DNA of 64,000 bases from QHXW01 sp963752965 (GTDB taxonomy: Bacteria; Acidobacteriota; Terriglobia; Bryobacterales; Bryobacteraceae): NCBI GenBank assembly GCA_963752965.1, contig CAVWAJ010000010.1, positions 1 to 64,000 on the forward strand, written 5' to 3'. Every line of letters begins with the position of its first letter. The stretch's first letter is position 1. The position numbers and the translations under genes are program-made. Under the pieces are notes generated by a model. That model was given only the letters and a program-made list of their open reading frames with translations. It made no database searches and was not told the origin of the DNA. This document shows positions 25,489-34,535 of this stretch, one piece after another.

Positions 25489-27822
25489 TTAGAAGTTCAC
25501 TTGCAGCCGGACAAAGTAGCTGCGCGGAGGCGCGATGGCGTTTCCGGAGAACAATCCGGCGAAGTCGATCACATTCAGGCGGTTGTTGATATTTTCCGCA
25601 TCGAACTGTAAATGCGCATTGAATTTCTCTCTTCTTAGTAACTCCGCGCCCACCGACACACTGATGGCGATTGAGGGGCTGACGCGGCCGTGCGCGAGAT
25701 TCACGCGGTCGACAACCTGCTGGCCGTACTCCGCGACCGCAGTCTGCTCGTCGCCAGTGAAAGCGACGGGCAGGCCACTGCCGTAATCTCCGCCGGCGGC
25801 AAGCCACAGACGTGGTGTTAGTTCATATCGATACCGCGCACGAACGGTATTCCGCTGATCCTGGGTATTCCAAAAGCGGCCTACACCGCTTAGAGCGCCG
25901 GCTACATCCTGTCCAAGAAAGAGTCCGCCAGTCACCGGGAAATAAGCCGAACCGACAATGTAGGAGTAGCTGACGAAGCCGCTCAGCCGTCCCCAGCGCG
26001 GGATCTCGAGCTTGGCTTCGGCTCCGTAAAGATTCGCTTTGGCGAAGGCGATAGGAAAACTGACTGCGGTGTTGAGTAACTGATCGTCGTCGGAGTAATT
26101 GTTCATGCGGCGATCGAACCCGTTGACGTCAAGCTTCAACTTACTAAGTAAGCCCTTAGTCGCGCCAGCTTGAAAGTAATTGCCCGTGGACGGCTGCACA
26201 GGCAGACGAAGGAAATTCGGGTTCAGGACCGTCACCTCAGGGGAGCTGGAGAGGAGAATGTTCTCGAAGAACGGCGTCTGGAACGCGCGGTCATAGGATG
26301 CGTGCAGAACCAGCTCAGCCTTCTTGAAATAGCGCGCCACACCGATGCGGGGACTGACTGCATTCTTGTTAACCAAGAGCTGATAGTGGTCCCAACGTAC
26401 ACCTGCATTGATGGTCCAGTTTCCGAGAAGCATTTGGTCCTGGACAAAGGCTGACTGCTCCAGATCCCACTTCTGGCCCACAAACTGAAACGCTGGTGGC
26501 GTTCCTGGGTCGAACTGCGTGAAATCCGTGATTACATCGCTAAAAGCCTCGTGGAGATGAGTGGAATCTACTTCGAAACCAGCCTTCCATTCATTTTTTC
26601 CGTGATGCACAGACGTAGTTGCCTTGGCGTAGCCTTCCCCGAAGCCACGGTTCTGGAAAGCAAGAACCGGCGTAGACAGAGGGTTGGACCACAGGCTCTG
26701 CGAATCATCTCTGACCATACCGCGGAAGTCCGCCAGAACATTGGAAGAGAAGATGTGCTGGTAAGAGACGATCCCCATGGTTTCGAAAATGCCGCGATTC
26801 TGCACTTGGCCGGCGGCCTGTTGTAACTGCTCGTTGGGAACTTCGAAGCGCGCGAGGCCGTGGCGCACCTGGAGGCTGAGACGATCTTTCGCGGAAAGAT
26901 CCCGCTCGTAGCGCAGAGAAAAGTCGCCGGTGGTTCCGGTGTTGGTGTAATTTTGCACGACCGGCGGGTTCAGATAGCGGTCGGTCATGGCGCCATCCAA
27001 GGTGAATCCGAGCGTATTCGGACCCCAAACATACTGGCCCAGAAAATAGCCGTCCGCCGTGTCAAAGCTTCCACCAGAGGCCACAAATTTTCCGTGAAAG
27101 CCCTCGCGTGTGTCCTTTGCTGTATTTACTTCGACGACGCCGCCCAGTTTCCGTCCGTACTCCGCGGGGAAATCGGCAGTGTAGATGCTCATCGACTGGA
27201 CGTCGTCGCCTTCGATTTCCGCACCGAAGCTCGGCGAGCGGTTGTCGGTCAGCGGAATCCCGTCGACCACGAACTGCGTGTTGTATTCCGAGCCTCGCGG
27301 ATGCAAGACGGCATTCCCCTCGTACAGCCAACCGGGCTGGGAATTGACCAGATCGACCAGGGATCGTCCGGGCAGGGATGCCGCACGATTTTCTATCGCG
27401 TCCGCGCCCAGCCGGTTCACCGAGCCCGTGCGGTTCGGGTCAATCAGCGTGCTTTCACCGGTAACATCGATCATGGTTCCGATCGCCGCCATACTTAGAG
27501 CCACACGAAGCTCTTTGGGAATCGCGGACCGGATCTCGACGAGGGTGGACGAAGGGACGAACCCTTCACGACTTACCTGGACACGGTAGAGGCCGAATGC
27601 CAGCCGCTTTGCGATGCCATGACCTTCGGAATCGGTTTCAAAACTTCTGCGATATTGGTTGGCCTCGCTGACCAGTTCGACCGAACTGCGCATCGGCAAC
27701 CCCGCCGGGTCGGTGACAGTCAGATGCAGCTCACCGGTGTCGATCTGGCCGGACAACCGGAAGGCCAGCACGAAAAACGGCAAGAAGTTCTCGAAAACGG
27801 ATAACCAACGAGGAGCGCGCAT
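25489..27822 (-). CDS. TonB-dependent receptor (nickel/cobalt locus)
   Basis: 777 residues from ATG 27822 (MRAPRWLSV), with a signal segment FLPFFVLAFRLSG. Order: CarboxypepD_reg domain (HLTVTDPAGLPMRSSVEL), plug domain (GRSLVDLVNSQPGWLYEGNAVLHPRGSEYNTQFVVDGIPLTDNRSP... VEVNTAKD), and a 22-strand-type barrel ending FVRLQVNF. It should import a ligand across the outer membrane using TonB energy. It is divergent from nikR with a 106-bp shared promoter region, and cbiMQ/cbiO follow, so nickel or a nickel chelate is the likely ligand. An open frame continues to 28152 but overlaps nikR. Confidence 0.88.
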   Translation of the reverse strand: MRAPRWLSVFENFLPFFVLAFRLSGQIDTGELHLTVTDPAGLPMRSSVELVSEANQYRRSFETDSEGHGIAKRLAFGLYRVQVSREGFVPSSTLVEIRSAIPKELRVALSMAAIGTMIDVTGESTLIDPNRTGSVNRLGADAIENRAASLPGRSLVDLVNSQPGWLYEGNAVLHPRGSEYNTQFVVDGIPLTDNRSPSFGAEIEGDDVQSMSIYTADFPAEYGRKLGGVVEVNTAKDTREGFHGKFVASGGSFDTADGYFLGQYVWGPNTLGFTLDGAMTDRYLNPPVVQNYTNTGTTGDFSLRYERDLSAKDRLSLQVRHGLARFEVPNEQLQQAAGQVQNRGIFETMGIVSYQHIFSSNVLADFRGMVRDDSQSLWSNPLSTPVLAFQNRGFGEGYAKATTSVHHGKNEWKAGFEVDSTHLHEAFSDVITDFTQFDPGTPPAFQFVGQKWDLEQSAFVQDQMLLGNWTINAGVRWDHYQLLVNKNAVSPRIGVARYFKKAELVLHASYDRAFQTPFFENILLSSSPEVTVLNPNFLRLPVQPSTGNYFQAGATKGLLSKLKLDVNGFDRRMNNYSDDDQLLNTAVSFPIAFAKANLYGAEAKLEIPRWGRLSGFVSYSYIVGSAYFPVTGGLFLGQDVAGALSGVGRFWNTQDQRNTVRARYRYELTPRLWLAAGGDYGSGLPVAFTGDEQTAVAEYGQQVVDRVNLAHGRVSPSIAISVSVGAELLRREKFNAHLQFDAENINNRLNVIDFAGLFSGNAIAPPRSYFVRLQVNF

Positions 27823-27928
27823 TAGATCTTCATGCGGGAACGGTACCTCCATTATGCCTGTCCTTGGACCACCTTTTGTCCCAGGCATTCGAACGGCCCC
27901 CATCGATGTATTCTTTGAGTTAACGCAT

Positions 27929-28348
27929 ATGACAGACCTGTGCCGTATTGGCGTGGCTCTTAGCGGCGATCTTCTGGAGAAGTTCGACAAGCTCATCGCA
28001 ACGCGAGGGTATACGAACCGCTCGGAAGCGTTTCGCGATCTGATCCGCAATGAACTGGTGCAAGAGGTGTGGAAGTCATCGGATGCCGAAGTGTTCGGAA
28101 CGGTGACTCTGGTGTACGACCACCACGCCCGGCTGCTGACCGACAAACTCACCGAGCTCCAGCATCAATACCACTCGGCCGTGCTGTCATCGCTGCACGT
28201 CCACCTGGACCACAACAACTGTCTCGAAGTGATTCTGGTACGCGGCCGGGCGTCACTGGTGCAGAAGCTGTCCAATGCGCTCATCGCAACCAAAGGCGTC
28301 AAGCACGGGCGTCTCACCGTGACGACGTCCGGACACAACCTTCCCTAA
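27929..28348 (+). CDS. nikR: Nickel-responsive regulator NikR
   Basis: 139 residues, the standard NikR length. The N-terminal ribbon-helix-helix (residues about 1-48) has RIGVALSGDLLEKFDKLIATRGYTNRSEAFRDLIR. The C-terminal ACT-like domain carries the high-affinity nickel ligands: His in YDHHARLL, and HVHLDHNNC, which supplies the H-x-H-x5-C set. ATG 27929 is chosen on homology; the open frame extends upstream but lies on the TonB-receptor gene. NikR represses nickel uptake when nickel is replete; here the receptor, cbiMQ and cbiO are the likely targets. A weak dyad GTATTC-N11-GCATAT overlaps its start. Confidence 0.95.
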   Translation: MTDLCRIGVALSGDLLEKFDKLIATRGYTNRSEAFRDLIRNELVQEVWKSSDAEVFGTVTLVYDHHARLLTDKLTELQHQYHSAVLSSLHVHLDHNNCLEVILVRGRASLVQKLSNALIATKGVKHGRLTVTTSGHNLP

Positions 28349-28413
28349 GGAACGGGCGGCTTTTCGCACGAACGGAGAAATCGTGCTAAGCTGCTTCTGT
28401 CTAAGGCGCTCCC

Positions 28414-30351
28414 TTGCACATTCCCGACGGATACCTAAGCCCATCCACCTGCGGAAGTCTCGTGGTGGCCGCTACGCCGTTTTGGTACGTTGCGGTCCGC
28501 CGTGTGGAGAAGACGCTGAGCACGCGGATGATTCCGCTCGTGTCCGTCTTCGCCGCCTTCTCGTTTGTGATCATGATGTTCAACCTGCCGCTGCCGGGCG
28601 GCACGACGGGCCACGCCGTGGGCATGGGGATTGCCTCGATCGTGCTGGGGCCGTGGGCATCGATCCTGGCGCTTTCGATCGCGCTGGTGATCCAGGCTGT
28701 GTTTTTCGGTGACGGGGGAATCACGGCCATTGGCGCCAATTGTTTCAATATGGCGATCGTCGGATCGCTCGTGAGTTACGCAGTCTATCGGCTGGTCTGC
28801 TACCGGGCCGCAATTGGCTCCGCGCGCCGCGTGCTCGGAGCTGGAATTGCCGGTTACGTGGCGATCAACCTGGCGGCGCTGGTAGCTGCCATCGAATTTG
28901 GCATTCAGCCGCTGTTCTTTCACGATGCGTCGGGTGCGCCACTCTACGCGCCGTACCCTCTAAGCGTCTCGATTCCGGCGATGATGATCGGACATCTGAC
29001 ACTCGCCGGTCTCGCGGAGTTCATCATTTCCGCCGGGGTGATCGCGTATCTTCAGAGGGCAGATCCGGCGCTGCTCCGGCTGACCGCACCGGACGCTCCC
29101 GATGTCGATGCGCCCCTTCAGCCGGCTGCTGACGCGGTGTCTTGGGCGACCGTGCGCAAGCTATGGCTCGGGCTCGCATTGCTGTTAATACTGACTCCAC
29201 TCGGCATTTTGGCGGTGGGCAGCGCGTGGGGAGAATGGAGCGCTCGCGACTTTGCAGATCCCCAGGTCCGAGGGCAAATCGCCGCCGCCTCAGGCCATCA
29301 AGCGGCGCCCACTCAGGTTCCGCACGGTTTGGAGCGCTTATCCTCCATTTGGACGGCTCCTCTGTCACGTTACGCGCCGTCGTTCATCCGGAGCGCTGCG
29401 TTCGGCTATCTCGTGTCAGCGATGGTTGGCGTGGGGCTCATCATCGTTGGTGGTTTATTGGGGAACTGGCTTCTCACCAAAGGCCGGTCCGAACCGCAGG
29501 CAAGTCCGGTGGGTGAACACTGGCCCTCGCACCGCCGCCGGAGAACCTTCATCGAGAAGACGATACGCAGTTTGCTGCAATCCATGGAACATACAGTTTT
29601 CGCAGAGGACATGGCGGCGTCGAGCGGTCTGCTACAACGTTGGGATCCACGGGTGAAGGTGATCGGAATTGGAGCGTTGATTCTCGCGGCCGTCACCGTG
29701 CATCGCATCCCGGTGTTACTGGGAGTTTTCCTTGCCGCCGTGATTCTGGCTCTCCTTTCTAACATTCCTATTCGGATTCTCGCCACGAGAGTATGGATTA
29801 CCGTTGCTGCATTCACGGGCACGATTGCGCTGCCCGCCATTTTCCTCACGCCCGGCCAAAGTGTCTACCGGTTGCCGGTGTTGGGTTGGCAGGTAACGCA
29901 ACAAGGACTAAGCGGTGCCGCGCTACTGGTGCTGCGCGCGGAGACAGCGGCTACGTTGTCGGTCCTCTTCATTCTCTGCACACTGTGGACGCATGTTCTG
30001 ATGGCGCTTCGGTTTTTCCGGCTGCCGGTGGTTTTGGTGGTAATCCTGGGGATGACCTACCGGTACATGTTCCTGTTCCTGCAAATTGCGAGAGATATGT
30101 TTGAGTCTCGCGAGTGCCGCCTGGTGGGGGTGCTCGAAGCGTCCGACCGGCGGCGGCTTGCGGCGGCGAGCGTGGGCGTGCTGCTCGGCAAAACCCTTCA
30201 GTTGAGCGGAGAAGTTCATACCGCGATGCAGGCGCGTGGATTTCGCGGTCAGATCCGCCTGCTGGACGAAGGGAAGGTGGGTTGGAGCGACTGGATGCGC
30301 GGTGCAGCAATCGTGGGCATAGCGGCCCTCGCAGTCTGGGTGGGGCGATGA
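28414..30351 (+). CDS. cbiM: Fused CbiM-(CbiN-like)-CbiQ nickel/cobalt ECF transporter permease
   Basis: 645 residues from TTG 28414: the conserved MHIPDGYLSP N-terminus of CbiM/NikM, whose first residues (Met, His2) form the metal site, fixes this start. Residues about 1-215 are the CbiM S-component with HAVGMGIASIVLGPWAS and NCFNMAIVGS. Residues about 245-365 hold two TM helices around a soluble loop (WGEWSARDFADP), like NikN/CbiN. Residues about 400-645 are a CbiQ T-component with the coupling motifs ARDMFESRECR and HTAMQARGFRG. Separate genes encode these parts in most bacteria. It overlaps cbiO by 4 bp and is probably co-transcribed with nikR. Confidence 0.93.
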   Translation: MHIPDGYLSPSTCGSLVVAATPFWYVAVRRVEKTLSTRMIPLVSVFAAFSFVIMMFNLPLPGGTTGHAVGMGIASIVLGPWASILALSIALVIQAVFFGDGGITAIGANCFNMAIVGSLVSYAVYRLVCYRAAIGSARRVLGAGIAGYVAINLAALVAAIEFGIQPLFFHDASGAPLYAPYPLSVSIPAMMIGHLTLAGLAEFIISAGVIAYLQRADPALLRLTAPDAPDVDAPLQPAADAVSWATVRKLWLGLALLLILTPLGILAVGSAWGEWSARDFADPQVRGQIAAASGHQAAPTQVPHGLERLSSIWTAPLSRYAPSFIRSAAFGYLVSAMVGVGLIIVGGLLGNWLLTKGRSEPQASPVGEHWPSHRRRRTFIEKTIRSLLQSMEHTVFAEDMAASSGLLQRWDPRVKVIGIGALILAAVTVHRIPVLLGVFLAAVILALLSNIPIRILATRVWITVAAFTGTIALPAIFLTPGQSVYRLPVLGWQVTQQGLSGAALLVLRAETAATLSVLFILCTLWTHVLMALRFFRLPVVLVVILGMTYRYMFLFLQIARDMFESRECRLVGVLEASDRRRLAAASVGVLLGKTLQLSGEVHTAMQARGFRGQIRLLDEGKVGWSDWMRGAAIVGIAALAVWVGR

Positions 30352-31172
30352 GAGATTCGGTTCCCGCCATGACTGCGGCGTTTGAGGTTCGCGACGTTTC
30401 CTACCGTTACAACCAGGTGGCTGCCTTACGCGGGCTATCCATGTACGTCAAGCATGGGGAACGCGTGGCGCTGCTGGGGGCCAACGGCTCAGGAAAGTCG
30501 ACGCTTCTGCGGTTGCTTGCCGGGCTTTGCTTTCCCGAACAAGGGGAGGTCTCGTTCTTCGGCGAAAGTCTGAGCGAGGAGCGCCTCGAAAACGAAGAAT
30601 TCTTTTTTCGCTTCCGGCGCCGCGTCGGACTTGTGTTCCAGAATCCCGACATTCAACTGTTCAATCCGAGCGTGTTCGACGAGGTGGCCTTCGGACCGCT
30701 GCAACTCCGGTGGCCCAAGGACCAAATTCGCCGGCGCGTGGAGGAAACGCTCGAACGGATGGGCATCGACCACTTGCGGGACCGCGCGCCGCATCGCCTG
30801 TCGGGCGGCGAAAAAAAGCGAGTGGCACTTGCATCGGTCCTCATACTCGATCCGGAAGTGCTTCTGTTGGACGAGCCGAGCGCGGCGCTGGACCCAGGCA
30901 GCCAGGCGCAGATCGTCGACTTTCTTGTCTCCTGCGGCAACAAATCCAAGACCGTGATCACCGCCACGCACGACCTGGACACGCTGGAAGACGTCGCCGA
31001 CCGCTGCTACGTCTTCGAGAATGGTGGCATTGCGGGGGAGGGAACACCGCTCGCCGTTCTGCACGATGTCGCGTTGCTGGAACGCACCAAACTCGTGCGC
31101 CCGCACCACCACGTCCATGGCGAAGGAGTCGCGCAACCGCACCCCCATTTGCATCGCCACGAAGCGCATTAA
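30348..31172 (+). CDS. cbiO: ECF transporter ATPase CbiO/NikO with His-rich tail
   Basis: 274 residues. Walker A GANGSGKST, Q-loop FQNPDIQLFNPSVFDEVAFGP, signature LSGGEKKR, Walker B VLLLDEPSAALDP and switch His in THD are all present. ATG 30348 overlaps the stop of the permease fusion (ATGA). The C-terminus adds a His-rich tail (HHHVHGEG and HPHLHRHEAH) beyond the usual CbiO end, plausibly a nickel-binding or storage sequence. It powers the CbiMQ permease. The open frame reaching back to 30114 is within the permease gene and is not used. Confidence 0.95.
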   Translation: MRDSVPAMTAAFEVRDVSYRYNQVAALRGLSMYVKHGERVALLGANGSGKSTLLRLLAGLCFPEQGEVSFFGESLSEERLENEEFFFRFRRRVGLVFQNPDIQLFNPSVFDEVAFGPLQLRWPKDQIRRRVEETLERMGIDHLRDRAPHRLSGGEKKRVALASVLILDPEVLLLDEPSAALDPGSQAQIVDFLVSCGNKSKTVITATHDLDTLEDVADRCYVFENGGIAGEGTPLAVLHDVALLERTKLVRPHHHVHGEGVAQPHPHLHRHEAH

Positions 31173-31287
31173 ATAAACCCGTCCAAGCCGTTCTGCACAC
31201 TTTGATTCTTTATTAAGTTTGGTTAGGATAAGCAGAAATGTGGCAACTCGGCGGGAGTAACGGGGTTTCAATCCAAGGAGGCGAAGA

Positions 31288-31761
31288 ATGAACAAAAGAA
31301 CGTACATGTGGATGATTGTTTTGGGAACCGCGGCTGCGTTTGCGACGGTTCGGGGATTTGCGGACACACCTGGCCGCCATCCGCACTACATGCATGCTCG
31401 CAGCGACCTTCGCGCTGCGCAGTGGTTCCTTAACGTCAGAGAGGAGCCCAATGTTACACGCAACCTCCGGGCCGCTCGTGAGGAAGTGGAGCAGGCTATT
31501 CGTGAAATTGACCGCGCCGCGGTGATTGATCACAAAGATCTCGAAGACCATCCGCGTGTGGACAGAAATCTCGACCGGCACGGCCGCTTTCGCAAGATCG
31601 TGGCTCTTCTCAGAAGCGCCCGGGCCGACATCGCGCATGAAGAAGACAACCCGGCTGCGAGCCGATGGCGGGACGCCGCGTACCACCATATTGATGCCGC
31701 CCTGGAGTTTGTGCATCGCGCCGCGAAAGATCTCCAGTGGGATCGAGAACTGGGCTTCTAG
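31288..31761 (+). CDS. Exported His-containing helical hypothetical protein
   Basis: 157 residues with a signal peptide (MNKRTYMWMIVLGTAAAFATVRGFA) and a strong AGGAGG ribosome-binding site at 31277. The mature protein is helical and charged with scattered His (RHPHYMHARSD, DHKDLEDHPRVD, AAYHHIDAALEFVHRA). I recognise it only as a conserved acidobacterial-type hypothetical. Its position between cbiO and a TonB receptor suggests a periplasmic metal-binding or stress role, which is inference. Its TAG stop overlaps the stop of the convergent receptor gene in the shared sequence CTAG. Confidence 0.75.
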   Translation: MNKRTYMWMIVLGTAAAFATVRGFADTPGRHPHYMHARSDLRAAQWFLNVREEPNVTRNLRAAREEVEQAIREIDRAAVIDHKDLEDHPRVDRNLDRHGRFRKIVALLRSARADIAHEEDNPAASRWRDAAYHHIDAALEFVHRAAKDLQWDRELGF

Positions 31762-33974
31762 AAGTGAAACCGGTAACGCAGTTCGCCGTAGATCTGGCGC
31801 GGGTTGATATAATGCGTGCCGCCAAACGTGTTGCTCGTATCCAATAAATAACGTGTGTTGGCGATGTTGACCGCGTTCACCGAGGCGGACCAACGTTCCC
31901 CAAACTGCTTGCCTATCGCCAGGTCAAACGTCGAGTGCGGCGGCAGATGCGACGGCCCGTCGGCGTTCAGGAACCCCGAGCCGAATTGATAAGCGGGCGT
32001 CATCCAGAGGTGTCCGGGCAAATTCAAGGAAAGCACGGAGGTGACCGTGTTGCGCTGGTCGTGATCCAGTAGGAAATTGCCCGCAGGAGCAAACTCGAGC
32101 AGCCCGCCAGTAATCGGTCCGATGCCTTGGCCGATTTGGTTGGAATACGCAATGCGCAACTGGGCCACGTGGAACAGCCGCGGCGAGCGCACCGTGAACT
32201 CCGTGCCGCTGATGATGGCGGCCAGATCCGTCAGCGGGATGAAGATCCCGGAGTTGCCGATTACGTCGTGGTCCAGAAAGTTGCGCGCGCTCGTATGGAA
32301 ATTGTCGATGTCGAGCGACCAGCCTCGCAGCGGAATGGACAATCCAATATCATGCTGGATGTCCCGCTCACCCGGCAGCGGCGTGAAACCGTACCCCTGT
32401 GTCACGGCAAACTGAAGCGCCGGGCCAGAGAGGCTGTCTAAAGGTGGAGGTTGGTAGTAGTACGAATAGTAACCATGCACGGCCCAACCAAGCCGTGGAA
32501 TGCGAATGGCCGCGCCCAGCCGTGGATCGGCGGCATTCTCATTGACCAGGCCCGAGTAGTGCGTCAGCCGGACCCCGATGTTCAGCGTCAGCCACGAGGT
32601 TGCGCGGTACTGGTCTTCCACGAAGATCGCATCGGAGTTAGCCCAGTGTGTCTCGTGCTGTTGGAGCATGCTCCCGGCTGGGCTTGCGGCTAATCCAAAA
32701 AAAGTATTGTCATGCTGTGCCCAGACCTCCACGCCTACCCTGGCGTTGTGCCGCTTCTTTTGTACTTGCAACACAGAGCGGGCTCCGAAGTAGTCTGACC
32801 GGCTATTGTCGTTTAGAACATAAGGTGTATCTTGAAAACCGCCAAGATATTGTGCGCCGTTAACATGAAAGTATGGCGATAACGTGAACAGCACACCATC
32901 CGTTACTGTGTGCGCCCAATGGAAGCCCACCAGGTAGTCTCTCTCCAGGTCCAGATCACGAATGCCGGAATCCTGCTGTTCCTGGAAGTTGGGAATCTGA
33001 TAGTGATCTTCTCGGAGGGAAACGATCCAGCGCAGTTGATCATTTGGCCCAGGGTTAAACAGAAGGGAAGCAAATCCGCCGATACCGCTGCTCTGATCGT
33101 GAATCACTTGCGACACCGGGGTACCCAAGCCTAAGTCTGACCGATTCCCATCCACGCTGGCGTAGTAGCCAAACTTCTCCGTGTGCCCGCCGACATTGAA
33201 CTGGTCATCGGTGGTGTAAAAATTACCGGCGGACACGATCAACTCGGCGTCATTATCACGCTCGAATCCGGAAGGTGTCACCACATTGAGAAAGCCGTAG
33301 GTGCGATCGCCGTATTCGCTAGAGTAACCACCCCTTTCGATTTCCAGCTCCGCGACGTTCTTGGGATTAATCAGCGGTGCAACGTTCGCCGCGATATTGG
33401 TGTTGACTACGGGGATGCCATCAAAGAACCAGTTCACCTGATGGCCGCCGCGCATGTGCAGCATGTCATGAACCATGTAAGCCCCCGGCGTGAAATCGGT
33501 AATCATGGCAAGGCTGTTGGTTTGATCCGCTCCCGCTGTCTGACCAATTGCCTGTGACGTAACGAGCGTCTCGACGGTCGAAGTCTGCGTGCTGAGCTTA
33601 CTGGTGGCGCCTGATACCTCTACCGCCTGGCGAACCTCCGCGAGTTCCAGTTGAAAGTGCAGGATTGGAGCCTTGCCGGAAGCTACTGTAATTCTCTGAT
33701 CTAGTGACGTGAAGCCATCCGCGGACACGGTTACGTTGTAAGTGCCTTCCAGGGCGTCATTCAGTTGAAACTCGCCGTTCGCATCCGACTGTAAAGTCTT
33801 CGTCCATGCCTGGCTCTCGCTGCGAATCGTCACCTGGGCGCCTCGAATGGGCCGGTGTTGGGGATCATGCACAATTCCGCGGAGCCTGCCGTCTGCTGCG
33901 AGTGCGGGGATGGCCGATAGACTACAAACGGCCAACACCATCGCCACTAGAAACCACTGACGCAAGTAACACAT
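31758..33974 (-). CDS. TonB-dependent receptor (third receptor of the nickel/cobalt region)
   Basis: 738 residues from ATG 33974 with AGGAG upstream. Signal peptide (LVAMVLAVCSLSAIPALA), CarboxypepD_reg domain (GRLRGIVHDPQHRPIRGAQVTI), plug (TNSLAMITDFTPGAYMVHDMLHMRGGHQVNWFFDGIPVVNTN) and barrel ending QIYGELRYRFHF. The plug contains His/Met clusters (MVHDMLHMRGGH) that could bind metal. It lies downstream of a small Cys-rich exported protein gene on the same strand, 106 bp apart. Ligand unknown; the neighbourhood suggests nickel or cobalt. Confidence 0.9.
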   Translation of the reverse strand: MCYLRQWFLVAMVLAVCSLSAIPALAADGRLRGIVHDPQHRPIRGAQVTIRSESQAWTKTLQSDANGEFQLNDALEGTYNVTVSADGFTSLDQRITVASGKAPILHFQLELAEVRQAVEVSGATSKLSTQTSTVETLVTSQAIGQTAGADQTNSLAMITDFTPGAYMVHDMLHMRGGHQVNWFFDGIPVVNTNIAANVAPLINPKNVAELEIERGGYSSEYGDRTYGFLNVVTPSGFERDNDAELIVSAGNFYTTDDQFNVGGHTEKFGYYASVDGNRSDLGLGTPVSQVIHDQSSGIGGFASLLFNPGPNDQLRWIVSLREDHYQIPNFQEQQDSGIRDLDLERDYLVGFHWAHTVTDGVLFTLSPYFHVNGAQYLGGFQDTPYVLNDNSRSDYFGARSVLQVQKKRHNARVGVEVWAQHDNTFFGLAASPAGSMLQQHETHWANSDAIFVEDQYRATSWLTLNIGVRLTHYSGLVNENAADPRLGAAIRIPRLGWAVHGYYSYYYQPPPLDSLSGPALQFAVTQGYGFTPLPGERDIQHDIGLSIPLRGWSLDIDNFHTSARNFLDHDVIGNSGIFIPLTDLAAIISGTEFTVRSPRLFHVAQLRIAYSNQIGQGIGPITGGLLEFAPAGNFLLDHDQRNTVTSVLSLNLPGHLWMTPAYQFGSGFLNADGPSHLPPHSTFDLAIGKQFGERWSASVNAVNIANTRYLLDTSNTFGGTHYINPRQIYGELRYRFHF

Positions 33975-34080
33975 TTCATATTCTCCTCAAGCAATCCTCT
34001 TGAACTTATCTTCACGAGCTTGGAGTACGCCCGAAGCACACGTCTTCCTCTCTTAGCGAGCTGCTAAGTTAAGGGGCCAT

Positions 34081-34485
34081 CTAAGCTGTTTGGTGACTGA
34101 GCTGAAAAGGGGGAGGGCGCTGAAAGGAGTTAGAGAAATGCCGCGAGGCCATCTGCGCCGAGCAGGGTGCTAACGTCGCGCGGTCCAAGAAATCGGGAGC
34201 GCCAACCGGCGTCGCAACCTGGATCCCTAGGTGTGGATAAGAGACCGCCTGCGCCGCGGCCGTGGAGCAACCGCCGAAGCACGAAGGCACAGCCTCCCAG
34301 GTTGGAAGGTCCCGCCGTAACTTGCTCGATTTATGGCAGCAACAGCTCTTCTTAGTGCGGCAACAGGCCGAGTTGGTAGAGGTTAGTAAGACAGGGAACG
34401 GGACTGTTAGTTGGAGCGCGCAAAAAACGGAGAGGAGAGAGTAGACGACCCTTTGCCTAGCCACTCCGACCAACGACCGGCTCAT
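34081..34485 (-). CDS. Small exported Cys-rich hypothetical protein
   Basis: 134 residues: signal peptide (VVYSLLSVFCALQLTVPFPVLL) followed directly by a cysteine cluster ACCRTKKSCCCHKSS, then another Cys pair (SCFGGC) and a His-containing tail ending FQLSHQTA. The CC...CCCH cluster right after the signal sequence resembles small metal-responsive secreted proteins. It is upstream of, and codirectional with, a TonB receptor and could be a metal-binding accessory. I do not recognise a named family. Confidence 0.6.
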   Translation of the reverse strand: MSRSLVGVARQRVVYSLLSVFCALQLTVPFPVLLTSTNSACCRTKKSCCCHKSSKLRRDLPTWEAVPSCFGGCSTAAAQAVSYPHLGIQVATPVGAPDFLDRATLAPCSAQMASRHFSNSFQRPPPFQLSHQTA

Positions 34486-34535
34486 GAGATAGCGACTATG
34501 TTATCACAGTTTAAATGATTTTCTATTAGTCTATT

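Noticed and set aside
27908..27930. GTATTC-N11-GCATAT dyad as a NikR box
   Set aside because: Only four of six positions pair and it overlaps the nikR start codon; too weak to list as a site on its own.
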